From Austropuccinia psidii (taxonomy: Eukaryota; Basidiomycota; Pucciniomycetes; Pucciniales; Sphaerophragmiaceae), in the NCBI GenBank assembly GCA_023105745.1, contig JALGQZ010000002.1:43266997-43330996 (forward strand): a DNA stretch of 64,000 nt. The letters are read 5' to 3'. The translations under genes were made by a program, and so were the position numbers. Of this stretch, positions 21,774-34,229 are shown in pieces. The first letter of the stretch is position 1, and each line of letters opens with the position of its first letter. Under the pieces are notes generated by a model that worked only from the letters and a program-made list of their open reading frames with translations, was not told the origin of the DNA and searched no databases.

Positions 21774-23659
21774 CCACAAAAAAAATAAGAAAAAAAAAGA
21801 ATTTATACAAACAAAAATAAAAATAAAGAAATTTAGGAATAAAAATAACCAAAAAAAATAAAAAAAATAAAAATGGAAAATAAAATTTTTAAAAAATTAA
21901 AAATTGAAAAACACTTATTCAAAATTGAGAAATCCAAAAATGAAAATTAAAAAAATGACAATCAAACTGTAATGTAAAAAGTTACACAACTAACAAAAAC
22001 TGGAACATCACAAAGATGAAATGATCAAAAAGCAAAACATCAACTTAGAAAAGCTTCAGAAATATTTCAAAAAAATGAAAAAATGGAATCAAATTGGAAA
22101 ACAATTCCAAAAAATTTAATAATACAATAAAATTCCTTTTCAAATTCTAAAAAATAATTCCATAATATATAACTTACTAAAAAATAATAAAACAACCCAA
22201 ATTAAAAGACAATATTTAAATTTGAAAAAAATAGTTAGTTTTTTTTTATTTCCAATTTCTTCAAAACAAATTTTGAAATTTGAAATAATTTTACTAATAA
22301 GAGAAATGTGTAGAAATATCAACACAAAAGGGTTTAGGTGAGCACAGTTCCAAACCCAGTGCAAAAGCATAAAAAAACTTAAGATTGACTGAGTTATGTT
22401 TACTCAGATTAGTAAAGATATGGACACGGTCCAGAAATAATGTCCCTGGCTAAACGCCACAGTACAAGAATAATAAGAACAGGCTTAAAAGGGGACAACT
22501 CTACTCCATGATGATGATTATCCCATATATCTTCATCACTTTCTTTTATCAACCATTAATACTTAAAACCACTTTTTCATCTCTCTCTCTATTTTATTTA
22601 CCAACTAAAGCTGTAACTAGAGTCCTCCCATCTTCATACTCTTTAATTAATCATCTTTTATTTTAATCTGTAACCACTAAAGATAATGGCTGCTACTAAT
22701 ATAATAAGATTGCTTAGTTAATTTTTGTATCTCCACATTCCACCTTTTAAGCTCATAAATATTCACAAAATGAGGATATCCAGATATACATAAACTGTAG
22801 CTTTGAAAACTCAATAATCATATCATTTTCAAATTTTTATACAGAAAATTTGTGAAAAAGAAATAAAGTTTGAATATTGATTATATATTTAAAAAGAAAT
22901 TAACAAGGTGAGATAAATAAAGTACAATGTTTTATGGACCAGATTTCATTGATTGAAGGATTATTTAAATGAATATTAAACGAAATTTAAATTGGCAAAG
23001 AGGTTTGATAAGGAATATTCTCAATGAAACTGAAAGAAGCTTATAAATTTGCAAAGATAGAATTCAAATGAATATATCAAATAATTGATTGAAGAGTAAA
23101 AGTTTTTGGAGAAATGAATACTACTCCTGATTTATGTAAATGAATAGCTGAAAAGATAGCATCAAATACTTGTAAAAATAATCTTTCCAGCATAAATATG
23201 GGATATCAATGTGTTATAAAAAAGAGATTATGTACTTGTAAAAATAACATTAAAGGCTCAGAACTTCCTTTTAAGCAGGTATATAAAGGATGTAAGAGGG
23301 AATGAAAAATGATATGATGCAGGGTTTGGCTAAAAAGGGTTTATTCCTTGTAATATCTACTTTTATACATTGAATTTTTGCATTTGAAAAAATTTACATA
23401 GTAATATTTTGTCATCCTGGGAACATGTGAGTCTAACTGAATGTGGAATCGTTTCAATGATATTTAAATGGAAGAATCTTCCTTCCCCATCAATAACCAG
23501 CTTCTTTCAAAGAATTCTTGTATTAATGAGCGGTGGAGATTTAATTGATTAAGAAACAAATAATATTCTTGAAAGAGCCATAATATTCTATTTCAATTGA
23601 GTAAACTTCTGAATTACCAAAGCTGTGGCTGAAACTATCTGAAAAAATATTTCAAGGTT
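21774..23659. other. right arm of the TIR element; no gene recognised
   Basis: About 1.9 kb, AT-rich to moderately so. The stretch 22430-22760 (GC-richer start, then pyrimidine-rich) looks somewhat like an LTR promoter and leader, but no partner copy was found. No supported open frame. Confidence 0.4.
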
Positions 23660-23753
23660 AGAAAGAAGTTTAATAAGACTCAGGTTGAAAGCAGGTTGGA
23701 CCTGGGTTGGACTTTCTACCCCTTCCGGAAGGGATAGCCTTTTTTTCATGGTG
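23660..23753 (-). repeat. right terminal inverted repeat of the 9.7-kb element
   Basis: On the minus strand it begins CACCATGAAAAAAAGGCTAT, then carries the palindrome CCCTTCCGGAAGGG and AGTCCAACCCAGGTCCAACC. It pairs with 14060-14140. Confidence 0.8.
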
Positions 23754-25170
23754 AGTACCACTTGAACTCTCAAAGTCAAAAATCCTGAACAAAGTTATGA
23801 TTCTGCTGAAAATATCATGGCCAATCCATCTTTCAAAAAAGTTAATGAGAAATAGACATCCCAAATCTATCAGATTTCTGAATAACTGCTCATTCCAAAG
23901 TGAATTCAGGCCCAATTTTTCAGCTAGAAGAATCCCTACAGGGATTCAGTAATTCAATAAATTTATAGCCAAGTCAATATGATCAATAATTACATAACTC
24001 AAGGATGAGAACCCATTTATTATCTTATTGAAATTCTCAAACAAGAAAACCTTGTGTGGTCCTCTGAGATGGATACAGAGGAACACATTATATAATGGTT
24101 TTTAGATTAACCACTTACTATGAAACTTCTTCAAGGATTTTCTCCTGTGATTATTATGGATCTTACCTATAAAACTAAAAAAATCAAAATTCCCTCCTTC
24201 CATATCTTTGGATTAAGCTCAGAAAATAAGGCATTTTATGAGTATTTTTGGTTTGATTAAGGATGAAACTGAATTCTCCTATACTTGGGAATTGAATAAA
24301 TCTATACAAAAAGCCCTCAAAAATACCAATATAGTTCCCTCTCCAGTAAATGGTATTGGTATATATTTGGCCTTGAAGCATTCTCTTTATAGACTATCCC
24401 AAGACTAGAAATTTGTTCTATGAATTTTACAGATCAATGAGGACTTATGTTCCTATTTTAAGAATGAAATCGGAAATGGGACTTATTTTGAGAGTATTAT
24501 GAGACTTCAGAATGAAGTTATTAGCTTTTAATATGTCAATTTATTTAAATTAAGGTGGCTATAAGCTGATTTGAAATTCATTTCCCAGGTTATTAATTAA
24601 TTAAAGGAAAAATAGCTTAAATAAAAATGGAAGAAAATTGAAAATAAAATTAAAAAATCTCAATTTGTTCAATATTTGGGAAAATACTTACCTTTTCTAA
24701 AGGATAATCACATTCCTTCCTGAACCAGAAACTATTGTCACCTGGGGTGTGTTCCACCTCAAGAGTTAAATTTGATTATCAGTCCATAGATATCTTGTAG
24801 ACTTTACTTATCTTTTTCAAAATATTCTATCAAGAATGTCTACCAAGGGGATAATAAAATTTTTCGAAGAGGAAGAAAGAAATATCTCAAGAAATTATGT
24901 GAAAACACTTTGAAAAGATCAATGGCAGGAATTAAACCAATACTTCAACATTTCCAATACCTTTTAACTGAAAAGGCACAATTTTATCAGATTCCAAAGA
25001 GTAAAGAAGAACAAGACTATTATGAAGACCCAATTTACTGTAAAAATTTACATTGAAGACCACAGGGTTAAAAAATAAAAAAATAGATCTCTTAAGGTTT
25101 GAAATAATTGATAATCAACCCAAGAGAAGAGAAAGATATCAATCTAAAGTCACAAGCACAAAGAATTAAA
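23754..25170 (+). pseudogene. MULE copy B transposase, C-terminal part, decayed
   Basis: Continues the plus-strand transposase directly after the TIR element: TWTL-type residues, then ENIMANPSFKKVNE, and at about 24250-24400 KDETEFSYTWELNKSIQKAL matching copy A's KNETEPSYTWKFNQYIEK. At about 24920-25040 are SMAGIKPILQHFQYL and YYEDPI. Multiple stops and frameshifts, mostly C to T and G to A, destroy the protein, including both catalytic Asp neighbourhoods. It is useful as an independent, older sequence of the same family. Confidence 0.8.
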
Positions 25171-28100
25171 TATAAAATTAAATTGCTTTTTTAGGAAAAA
25201 ATAGCATTGTGTTTGGGATCAGCCCTTGATAAATTGGGTGATATAAGTATTATTAAAACTTAAGAAAAAATAAATTAATTGTATAAATGAACAAAAAAGA
25301 CTTGATCCACAAAACCAAGTAAAGTATCATGATTAGAATTTAAAAAACAATATTGAAGAAATTACATCATTATAACATTTAGTTCTTAGAAAATCAAACA
25401 ACAAAAAACACTTTGAGTCAATTTTTAATGATTTTTTCTATTATTTTAAAATTATTTCAAATTTATTTATGATAATTCCAAAATAATTTGTCAAAAAAAA
25501 AAATTAATTAAAATAACTGATCAAAATTTCAAAAAATAATTTCAATTATTTTATTTTAATTGATTTATAAATCAAAATATTTAAATAGACAAAAGAAAAA
25601 AAATAATTAATAATATCAGAATAATAATAATGATTAATGATATGATTCAAAAAAAAAATTAAAACTAGAACAAAAATAAGTACTCAGATGAAATAGTATT
25701 ATATTGAAATTATTGAATAAAAAATATCAATATAATGATTCTTTTTTTTCAAAAAGCTTCACAAATAAAATAAAAAAATAATTCTTAAAAAAATATAAAT
25801 ATTTTTGGTACCAAATTATGAATTTTTATTAATGAGGTGAATTTCAAGAATTAATTTAGGTATGGAATTTCTTGTATAAAAGTATATTATTAATAAATTA
25901 AACTGGAATTTTTTCTTTTTTGAGGGCTTTCTTGAATAAATTATTTATTATTTCTGTAAAAAATAATTATTAAAATCTTATTCTTGAACAAATAAGAAGA
26001 GAATTTTTTTTTTTTCAAAAAATAATTTATTTGAAAAAAATTAAACTGAATTGATTTTGAAAACGAGAACCTGGTGTTTCTTTTCTTAAGAAAATTGGAA
26101 GGAGAAATTATAAGTTTGTTGTAATTGAAATGTTTGAGATGGGATGTTGAGTTGTTTTGGGAAAGAAAGTCTAACATCAGCGAAAAACAAACATTTGCCT
26201 CAGAGCTTAAAGTTAACCATATCTAATGAATTAAATATATGAAATCATAATGATTTAAACCTAACCGATTAAATATTAATCATATGATTATTGATAAGAC
26301 TTAAATTTCCAATATTGAAAAGTCTTAATTGTACTGAAATGATGATAAAATTAGAAGATCAATTCTTTATACAAATTTAAAATACAATAGTGATTCAAAT
26401 TTGCGATTAATTATGATTGATTGAATAAATTTGAATGCACAAGAGATTAAAAAAGCTACTGTAATAATTATTATGTCTTTCAACTAAATCTAAATATTTT
26501 TTCAATTCTAAAAGGGGAAGAATATATTTAAGGCTTAAATTTTCATCTCTATATGAAATTGTTTTTCATTAAACTGCAATTATTTTAAGAATATTTCCAT
26601 TTTAAAATGATTTATTTTTCTTTTAATAAAAATGATATTTTAGTTATAAATTTGGTTTCTTAAAATTTTTTATCTTTTTCAAATTCAAAATGAAAATCTT
26701 TCGGATCCTCTAATTAATAAATGTTAATAGTTTTAGTGTCCTTTTACTGATTCAACTTTATTTTATCACATTAGAAGTGTAAAGTTTTATTAAGATATTT
26801 AAATTAAATCTTGATATATGAGTCTTTGAATAAATATTGTTAAATTAATATCAGTAATATTTTCATCTAATTTAATTTGTTTCTTCTTCTAATTGTCATA
26901 TTTCTTTAGGGAAATATATTACTCTATGAAAAAAAAAACTTATTAATATGAGATATCAATTAATCCAAATTATGTTTCCAAGTGGTAAAGACCTTAAATA
27001 ATTACCTTCTTCTATATATTAAGAATTATATGTTTCCAAAAGAGTGATACTTAGTTTATGAAAAAAAAACCATTCCTTTATAAAAATCACACATGTAATA
27101 AATCATGTCATACATTTTTCTACATACCCATTTTTTTATTATCCTCAATTAGTATTGAAAATGTTCAATTTCCATAATTATTTTTAATTTTCTTACTTAT
27201 TTGTATAAGTATGATATCAGTATAATTTATGCGTATAATTAATATTCAATTTTCCTTTCAATTTAATATTAAATCTGATAATAAAGTGTTAAAATTGACT
27301 TTTATTTGCTTTATGATGAATTTTCTACTGAACTTTAAGCCCTCTGATAAGTTCTTGAAATTTTTTTGAATATTAAATTGATTAATTATATATAAAATAT
27401 TCCAGCTTGTTCAAGTTTCTAAAACCTTTAAGAGAAAGATTTTTCTTATTTCTGAGAATAACTTTTATATAAATATTATTTTTTGAAATTTATTATTTGA
27501 TGAGGTTATTGTAAAAATAAATAAATTAAAGATTAAATACTGAAAATCTATTTAATCAAAAATCTCAACAAACAAATAATCAAAAAATAAAAAAATAACA
27601 AATAATGTGGGAGAAATATATGGGGACTGAGCTTAAATATTTTTAGAATTTTAAATTTGCATAAATAAGGTTTACTGCTTTTTTGAAAAAAATCCTATCA
27701 TTGAAGGATTATTGAAATTGGTTTTGAGAATTTTTTTTATTTGTTGATTGCAATAAATAAATGAAATGTTTGAAAAAAAATCAAAAATCAATCAAATTAA
27801 TTGGTTGATTAAATAAATAAAGATTATTTTGCTGTTTTTGAAAAAAAGAAACATATTATAAATGAAAAATTGATCAAAAAGATAAATTTAAAAAGGTATT
27901 TTTTCCAAAAAGAACAATTACTTGATAAATAAATAAATAAATATATATATATATATATACATTTATGTTATTTTTTTGAATAAATATTTTGAAAAAGTGA
28001 TTTGTATTAGCAATGAATTATTTAGGTTTAAAATTAGTTTCATTTTATTTTTTGCTCAAAGATTATAATAAGCTTCAAATCTTACTATTATATGTATACA

Positions 28101-28280
28101 TATTTTATAGAAAATACAAAAAAGTCTTTCGTTGATTTTTTTTTGTTTCTTTAAATTAGAAAATTTATAATTCATTATGAGATTAATTTTTTTTTTGTAA
28201 TATTAATTTAATTGACACCAAATATGTCAAAAAAATAGTTTTTCATTTAATATTTATTTATTTATTCCTTTTTTAGTAAG
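25171..28280. other. AT-rich region without recognisable gene
   Basis: Possibly the lost 3' end of MULE copy B at its start, then about 3 kb of AT-rich sequence including a TA run near 27940-27958. No frame or repeat partner stands out. Confidence 0.5.
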
Positions 28281-30192
28281 TGTAAGATGTGTCTATGAAG
28301 CCCTTGATAATATGACCATTAATCAAGAGTACTATTAGTGCTCTTATAAAAAATAATAAAAGTATTTATTGTAACCACAAATAAATATTTAATTGCTTGA
28401 TTTGTTCTTTCAATTTTTATAAACTACTAGTGATTATGAAAATAAGCAGTAATTGTCTACTAGAATCAATTACAAGAACTATTGAATATGAAACTTTTTA
28501 TTAAAATAATATGAAATTATTTTAATGTATAATCATCTTTTGCAATAATGGTTATAAATATAATTATTTGAGAATCAATAGAAAGCACTCACTAATACTC
28601 TAATAATACCTTGAAAATCATTGGTAGAGTGATTTGATGGATTATTTGTGGATTTAAAGGATCAAAAAATTGATTCTTAACAGTAATAAAGCAATATATA
28701 GGTAAAAACTAGTAAAGTAGTTTATATCTATAATTGAATGTCTTTTGTATTGATTTAGAAAGATTTTAAACACTTAATAGAAGAATTAACTAATACTTAA
28801 TTGTTGGTACTAATGATATGGTTGAATAATAAGATGATTTCAAAAAAATCAGAAAGAGGAGACCTCTTTTAAGTCAACAACAGCTCATGGAAGTTTGCCA
28901 TGGAGAAAAATGAAAACCCAATGAGCGGAAAACCATCAATACTCTTTGAGTTATTTGTTAAAGTACCTGTTGTTACATAAGATTGTTGTAATTACTTAAT
29001 TCAGTCATTTTACATGACTACCAACCCATTTATGGTTAAGAAATAAAGGAATAAAATACATCAATCTTCTTTTATTCCAAAAAAATTAATTTCTCAAAGT
29101 TATGAATGTTACTGAAAATTCATCACAGATTGTATTTTCTGTGAATTTTTGAAGATTCAGTGTTTCACATGGAACCATCCAAAATGGACTGTAAGTAAAA
29201 ATTTCAATTTGAATTATAAAGTCATAATTCTTGTTGTTTTTAAATGTATTTCCCCTTTCTACATTGTTTCTTAAAGTTTGAGAAGGATTCAATAAGAAAC
29301 ACATTTTTAATGAATTTTTGAAGTTTTTACCTCATTTCTACATAGAAAAGCAAATAGCACAATAATAGCTGGCTGCCATGAGGTAAATGCATAGATAATA
29401 GTCCAAAAAGGGTTTTACTTAATATTTTATGGTTTATGCATGGAAAATAAGTAATTATTAAAATTGCTACAGGAGTCGGAGTTGCTCATTACCTCTTTGT
29501 CACATCAGAATAGCCACTCATTTGCTATTCTCTTATGATTTAATGGGACTTTAACTTAGTAACCAAGTTCCCAAAAGGTCTTAGTATAGTAATTAGGGAA
29601 TGATGAGCCATGGATCAAAGCTTTAAAGCTATCTGTTCCCCAAAGGCCTCAGACGCTGGGTACCCTGGCTCTGTTTGATGTCTTTTTCCCACCTAAGCTA
29701 TTTTCACATCAAAAATAGTAATTCAGGCTCAAAGACTGATATCACCTATGGGTGTATCAAAACTTTATGTAAGAATATACTAATATCATATTCCACAAAC
29801 ATTAATAAAACCATTCTTATTGTATAAATAACATGGGATTTGTCCCATTCCCATTATTTTGGTGTGAATTTGAGGAAAACAAAGATTCTCACAATTTTTT
29901 TATGTGGTATTGCTGATGTGGTGTTGAAGTATTTTCAATATTACCACCTTATAGAGTTAATTGAAGCTTATTCACTCTATGGAGCTACCCTAGGTGAATG
30001 TTTGTGCAAAATCCAAATCTGGCCTTAAATCCATGGATTTACTTACTCACAAAAAGGTTATTTATCTTTTCTTAGATAAAAAATGATAAATTTTGGATAT
30101 ATTAATAGCTTGTGGGTTATGCATAGTTCAGAATTTATTTTAATGTTAATTGTGGTCTATTTGGGTATGTAAAATATAACTCAAGGATCATG
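28281..30192 (-). repeat. 3' LTR of element 1 (left on plus)
   Basis: Begins TGTAAGATGTGTCTATGAAG on plus and aligns with 36673-37943 (TGTAAGATTTATCTATGAAA...) and then, from about 29729 (AAGACTGATATCACCTATGG), with 46370-46804. It contains about 165 bp (29565-29728) with no counterpart in the right LTR. Confidence 0.85.
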
Positions 30193-30232
30193 TTCCCTCC
30201 CACAAAAAGATAAAATTGTACTACAATTTTAT

Positions 30233-30466
30233 CAATGATTTAAGAAGACAAATTCCCCAAAGGGGGTTAATGTCCACTGTCCCACCTCTTTATGTTACTC
30301 AGATCAAGTAATTGAAGTAATTTTCTAGTTATATTCAGGCTTGTGGCCTCAATGATTTAAGAAGACAAATTCCCCAAAGGGGGTTAATGTCCACTGTCCC
30401 ACCTCTTTATGTTACTCAGATCAAGTAATTGAAGTAATTTTCTAGTTATATTCAGGCTTGTGGCCT
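30233..30466. repeat. perfect 117-bp tandem duplication
   Basis: 30233-30349 is repeated as 30350-30466 (CAATGATTTAAGAAGACAAA ... GCTTGTGGCCT) with no difference that I can see. It lies in the untranslated stretch between the pol end and the 3' LTR of element 1, otherwise an old and mutated element, so the duplication is recent or the copies have been homogenised. Confidence 0.95.
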
Positions 30467-30499
30467 TCTTTAATGCCTAAATACTCTTCAAAGCTTATC

Positions 30500-31820
30500 T
30501 GAGTCAGGTATTTCTGATTCTTACAGCCATTCTTCTTCATGTAATGGACTTCTATATATGACAAGATATTACCTTTGAGGCTTACCCCTAAGTCTCCTTT
30601 ATTTAATAAATCTCTTCAGCTTTTTGTATTCATTATTTTCCACTGGTGATAAAGTCAAAGGAGTTGGGTTCCTCAAAGAAAGCAATTCTTTTCAAGCTGA
30701 CTGGGAAGGTGAGGTGTTTATTTTCCAATTGAACACTTAATTACACTGTAACTGAATTGTTTCCATGTAAGGAAACAATAGCAAAAGGTCCTACATGAGA
30801 GTCTTTGAGTTTCTTTGGGCCTTTGATATTATTAAAATTAAAGGTTGAAACTAGAACCCAGTCCCCTACTTTGAAGTCCAGTACTTTATGACTCTTGTAC
30901 CCTTTCTGTTTTGCATATTAAAAAGTGTCATTGATGCTTTATTTTTCATGTTTAGCTTTATCAAAAATGATCTTGAAGCTGGAAGATGGGGGATGAATTT
31001 CAATAAAGTCTTTCCTCAGTGTATATGCTGGGAGACTTTGATTTAATCCTTTCTCTAACATAGCAGGAGTCTGACATGTGGAAGAATGAAAATATATATT
31101 ATATTCCATCTCTAATGAAGGTATAAAAGTGCAACAGTGATGGGTAAAGCCATTTGATTCCTTGAATTCTAAGCCATAGACACAGAATCTCCTTACAATG
31201 TCTTCTAAAGTTTGAATCATTCTCTCTGCCAGCCCATCAGTTTGAGGATGGTAGACTTTAGAAAATGATAACTTGGGACCAAACAGTCTATGAATATTGG
31301 TAAAAAGTGAATATGTGAGCTTGGGGTCTCTGTCACTTATGATATTCTTAACTAACCCTGTATGAAAAATCACTCCATTCTATAGAAGAAGAGCTGTATC
31401 CATAGCAGTTTCATATTTATGACATTGTAAGAATATGGGGGTTTTGCTATATCTGTCTAAAATGACTTATCAAGAATTAAACATTTTGTCACCACTTGGA
31501 GGAAGTACTGAGACCCAATCCATTTGAGAAATTTTTCAAGGGGATTATGGTTCTTGGATGTAGATCATAAGTCCAAATTTCTTTCCTGTGCTCCTGTTAG
31601 CGTTTTGGAATCTTTCCCAAGTATGGCACTACTCAATGGTTTTTTTTCTGCAAGATGGCCACCATCCACAATTATTGACTTTCTCAATTAGCCTGTACTC
31701 TGATAGGTTTCCAGAATAGATTCTATCATTAAATTCATGAAGAATTTTATTTAGAAGCAATCTACTGCATATTGTCCTTACAAAAGAATGTTTATTTCTG
31801 TGGTAGATTATTCCGTCCAA
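30500..31820 (-). pseudogene. integrase of element 1, decayed
   Basis: Zinc-binding N-terminus at 31820-31629 (MDGIIYHRNKHSFVRTI, then ILHEFNDRIYSGNLSEYRL and NCGWWPSCRKK). Catalytic core C-terminal half at 31373-30939 (NIISDRDPKLTYSLFTNIHR, SKVYHPQTDGLAERMIQTLE), which includes the core Asp and Glu region. C-terminal part at 30920-30640 (DWVLVSTFNFNNIKGPKKLKD, HLTFPVSL). The segment between 31629 and 31373 has stops. Integrase inserts the cDNA copy into chromosomal DNA; this copy cannot make it intact. Confidence 0.85.
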
Positions 31821-31899
31821 AAAGTAGAATGTTTCTTAAGATTTAGAATTTTTCCATATTTCATCCAATGAATCACCAAATCTATGTCTTCACAGTATT

Positions 31900-33860
31900 C
31901 ATTGAGAAAGGATGTAAAAATATGGCAATTCTTGTCCTTTTTATATGAATCTCTGACTTCTTAAAAGAATTAAGTACCAATATCAATTATGTTACTTCCT
32001 TCAATTGGGATCTGTGGTTCTGCTTATAAAGGCACATAAGCTGGATCATTGGGGGTATTGGCTAATTTCCATCTGCTAAGTCCATCAGCTTATTTATTTA
32101 TATTTCCTTCCTTATGAGCTATATTCGGATTTCCTCTATATTTGTGGATGGCTATTTTCAATCTCAACATGTGCTTGTTTGGTGTTTTCATGTTCAAAAG
32201 TGATTTTACTGAATTAAAGTAAGTTATCACTTCAAAAAACCTTCAATCAAGATAATAGTGTAATTTCTCATGTGCTCATACCAAACATAAGACTTCTATT
32301 TGGATTGCACCATATTTTTCTTCTGTGGGGTTGATTTGTCTTGAGATATAACAAACTGTCCCTTATGTTTTTTTGTAATCAATAACTTAGACGTGATGTA
32401 GGGCTGCCCCTAATCCATCTCCACATTCATCAACATAAAAGTTGAAAGGTATATTCCAGTAAGTCATGAAAAGGAAAGGCTCTTCTATGAGGGCTTTCTT
32501 TATCCTCTAATATGTTCTAATTCTTTCTTCTTTCATCTCAATTACTGTCTGTTGATCACATAGTATGTAGCGCTACTTGGATATAATGGCAAAGTATTTT
32601 AAATGTTGTCTATATTAACTGGAAAATCGAAGAAATGAAATCATTTCTTTCTCATTCTAGATTATAGGATTGGGTAAAGCTGCTGCCAATTTATTTTTGT
32701 CAATACCAAAGCTTAATCCTGAAACTACATGTCCAAGTGCTTATAGCTCTTCAGCCCCAAAATTGTATTAATTAAGTGAAATCTTCATATTCACTTCTGA
32801 AACTTTGTCCAGTACTTTTTCAAGTATTTCAAGGCTTCAAGACCATGAGTATTAACATTTCATTATTTCATCAATATAAATAATGAGACATTATTCAGAA
32901 AATTATATGGGGAAGATGGTATTCATCATCCTTTGATAATGAGATGGAGAATTCTTAATCCCAAAGGGCACTCTCAGATACTCATAAATACCACAGTGAG
33001 TGAGAATTCTAAGTAATATCTTGGCTTTAGGTGTCAAACCATTCTGATGAAAGCCTTTTAATGCATCCATTGAGGTTATGTATTTGGCTTCATATAATTG
33101 GTTCAAGGTTTCTTGGATTCTAGGAACTGGATACATATCTTGAGCTGTGTAGGTATTTAATTCTCTAAAATCTCCAACCATTCTTAAATTATCATTATGC
33201 CAGGAAATAATTACAGAAATTGTAACTTCAAGTTCTTCATTATCTCCTACTTTCCTCATTACACAAAGCTGTATTAACTCTTGGATATTTTTTTCCAAGA
33301 CCTCTCTAGCTCTGGGGCTTTCTGGGTAAGCTGGTATTACAAGTACTGGAGGGTATTGTTTGTCAATATTCAAAGTAATATCAAGCTCATTTGCTCTAAT
33401 ATAACCTAATGGTTCATTATCTGAAGCAAAATAATTTTAATATGTGTATAAAACATTAATAAGCTCTTTCCTCATTTTTTTCTGATAATTCTTGATTTCT
33501 TTGTGCTTCACCAAGTTGGTTTAACACAAATTTCTCCTTATATGTATCTTTATTTGAAGGTACTACTGTTATTTGTTTGGCAATATCAGAAAAAGCAAAC
33601 CTTCTTCTCTTTCTCTCTCCAATTTTAGAATATCTGTATTTATGGGTATTGATTTAAATACCATAAATGTTCAAGTATTCATTTCCAAGAATTGCATGTT
33701 GAGAAGTACAATTGTCAATTACTAATATCCCTTCCTTCATTCTCACATTTCTTAAAGGGTGTGGAAATATCAGCTTAGTGTCTAATATGCTGAAAGGGTA
33801 CATATTATTACTGGCACTACTGAAAGGCACACCTCCTATTGGTAATAGTTGATTTTTCTA
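31900..33860 (-). pseudogene. protease / reverse transcriptase / RNase H of element 1, decayed
   Basis: The longest open piece, 33373-32903, holds RT fingers and palm: YPPVLVIPAYPESPRAREVL, ELIQLCVMRKVGDNEELEV, RMVGDFRELNTYT, RIQETLNQLYEAKYITSMDA, LRVPFGIKNSPSHYQRMM. The catalytic box at about 32867-32878 reads YIDE instead of YVDD/YIDD, after a stop. Upstream (about 33600-33850) are protease-like remnants, and downstream to about 31900 RNase H-like remnants, both with several stops. A domain order of protease, RT, RNase H, integrase identifies Ty3/Gypsy. Confidence 0.8.
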
Positions 33861-34229
33861 TTGGGGAAGTGTTACTTGAAAGTAGTCTTTGCCTAAAAAA
33901 GTACAAAATGATCCTGTGTGCAAATTGACTTTGGCTTCAAAATCATTAATCAAGATTGATGTGATACAAGATGCTTCAGAAGTGTAACCTCTGCCTCTAG
34001 CAGGCTTAGTATTATATATTCTGGCCTCTTAGATATTGATCAGTTTGTAGCAATCTTCACTATATTGTGGAAAATTAGCATGGGACTCAGTGGATTCAGA
34101 TAAGGCTGTGGTGTTCTCAATAGTATAGTCCTATGATGGTGTGTCATCAGAGATTGCAGAATCTTGGGAAGATTCTTTTTTCTCTTCAGCACACTGCACT
34201 TCTTTAATTAATTGAACTTCATTGATTTT

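Larger units (their letters stand above)
14060..23753. mobile_element. large terminal-inverted-repeat element inserted in MULE copy B
   Basis: The left end 14060 onward and the right end read inward from 23753 share CACCATGAAAAAAA, then RGCTAT, and continue to match for roughly 40 bp (to GGGGTAG), more weakly beyond. The flanks rejoin perfectly within MULE copy B: ...CAAG-ATT before the left end and AGT-ACCACTTG after the right end, against CAAGAGTACCACTTG in copy A. That implies a 3-bp target duplication (AGT, one copy now ATT). A 3-bp duplication and CAC termini resemble the CACTA/CMC superfamily, but no transposase of the element itself is recognised. Without the nested MULE copy A it is about 5.4 kb. 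Confidence 0.75.
13272..25170 (+). mobile_element. MULE copy B, split by a 9.7-kb insertion
   Basis: The left part, 13272-14059, starts with a terminal repeat (AGGGAATTTGTAAACCC and spaced ACATGTAA words) and covers the untranslated leader and transposase N-terminus. The right part, 23754-about 25170, resumes at exactly the next bases of the transposase and runs to the AT-hook linker. The intervening 14060-23753 is another element. A 3' terminal repeat of copy B was not found, so the right border is uncertain. Confidence 0.8.

Noticed and set aside
22430..22760. Possible solo LTR (GC-richer start, pyrimidine-rich leader)
   Set aside because: No terminal TG...CA pair, target duplication or second copy could be identified.
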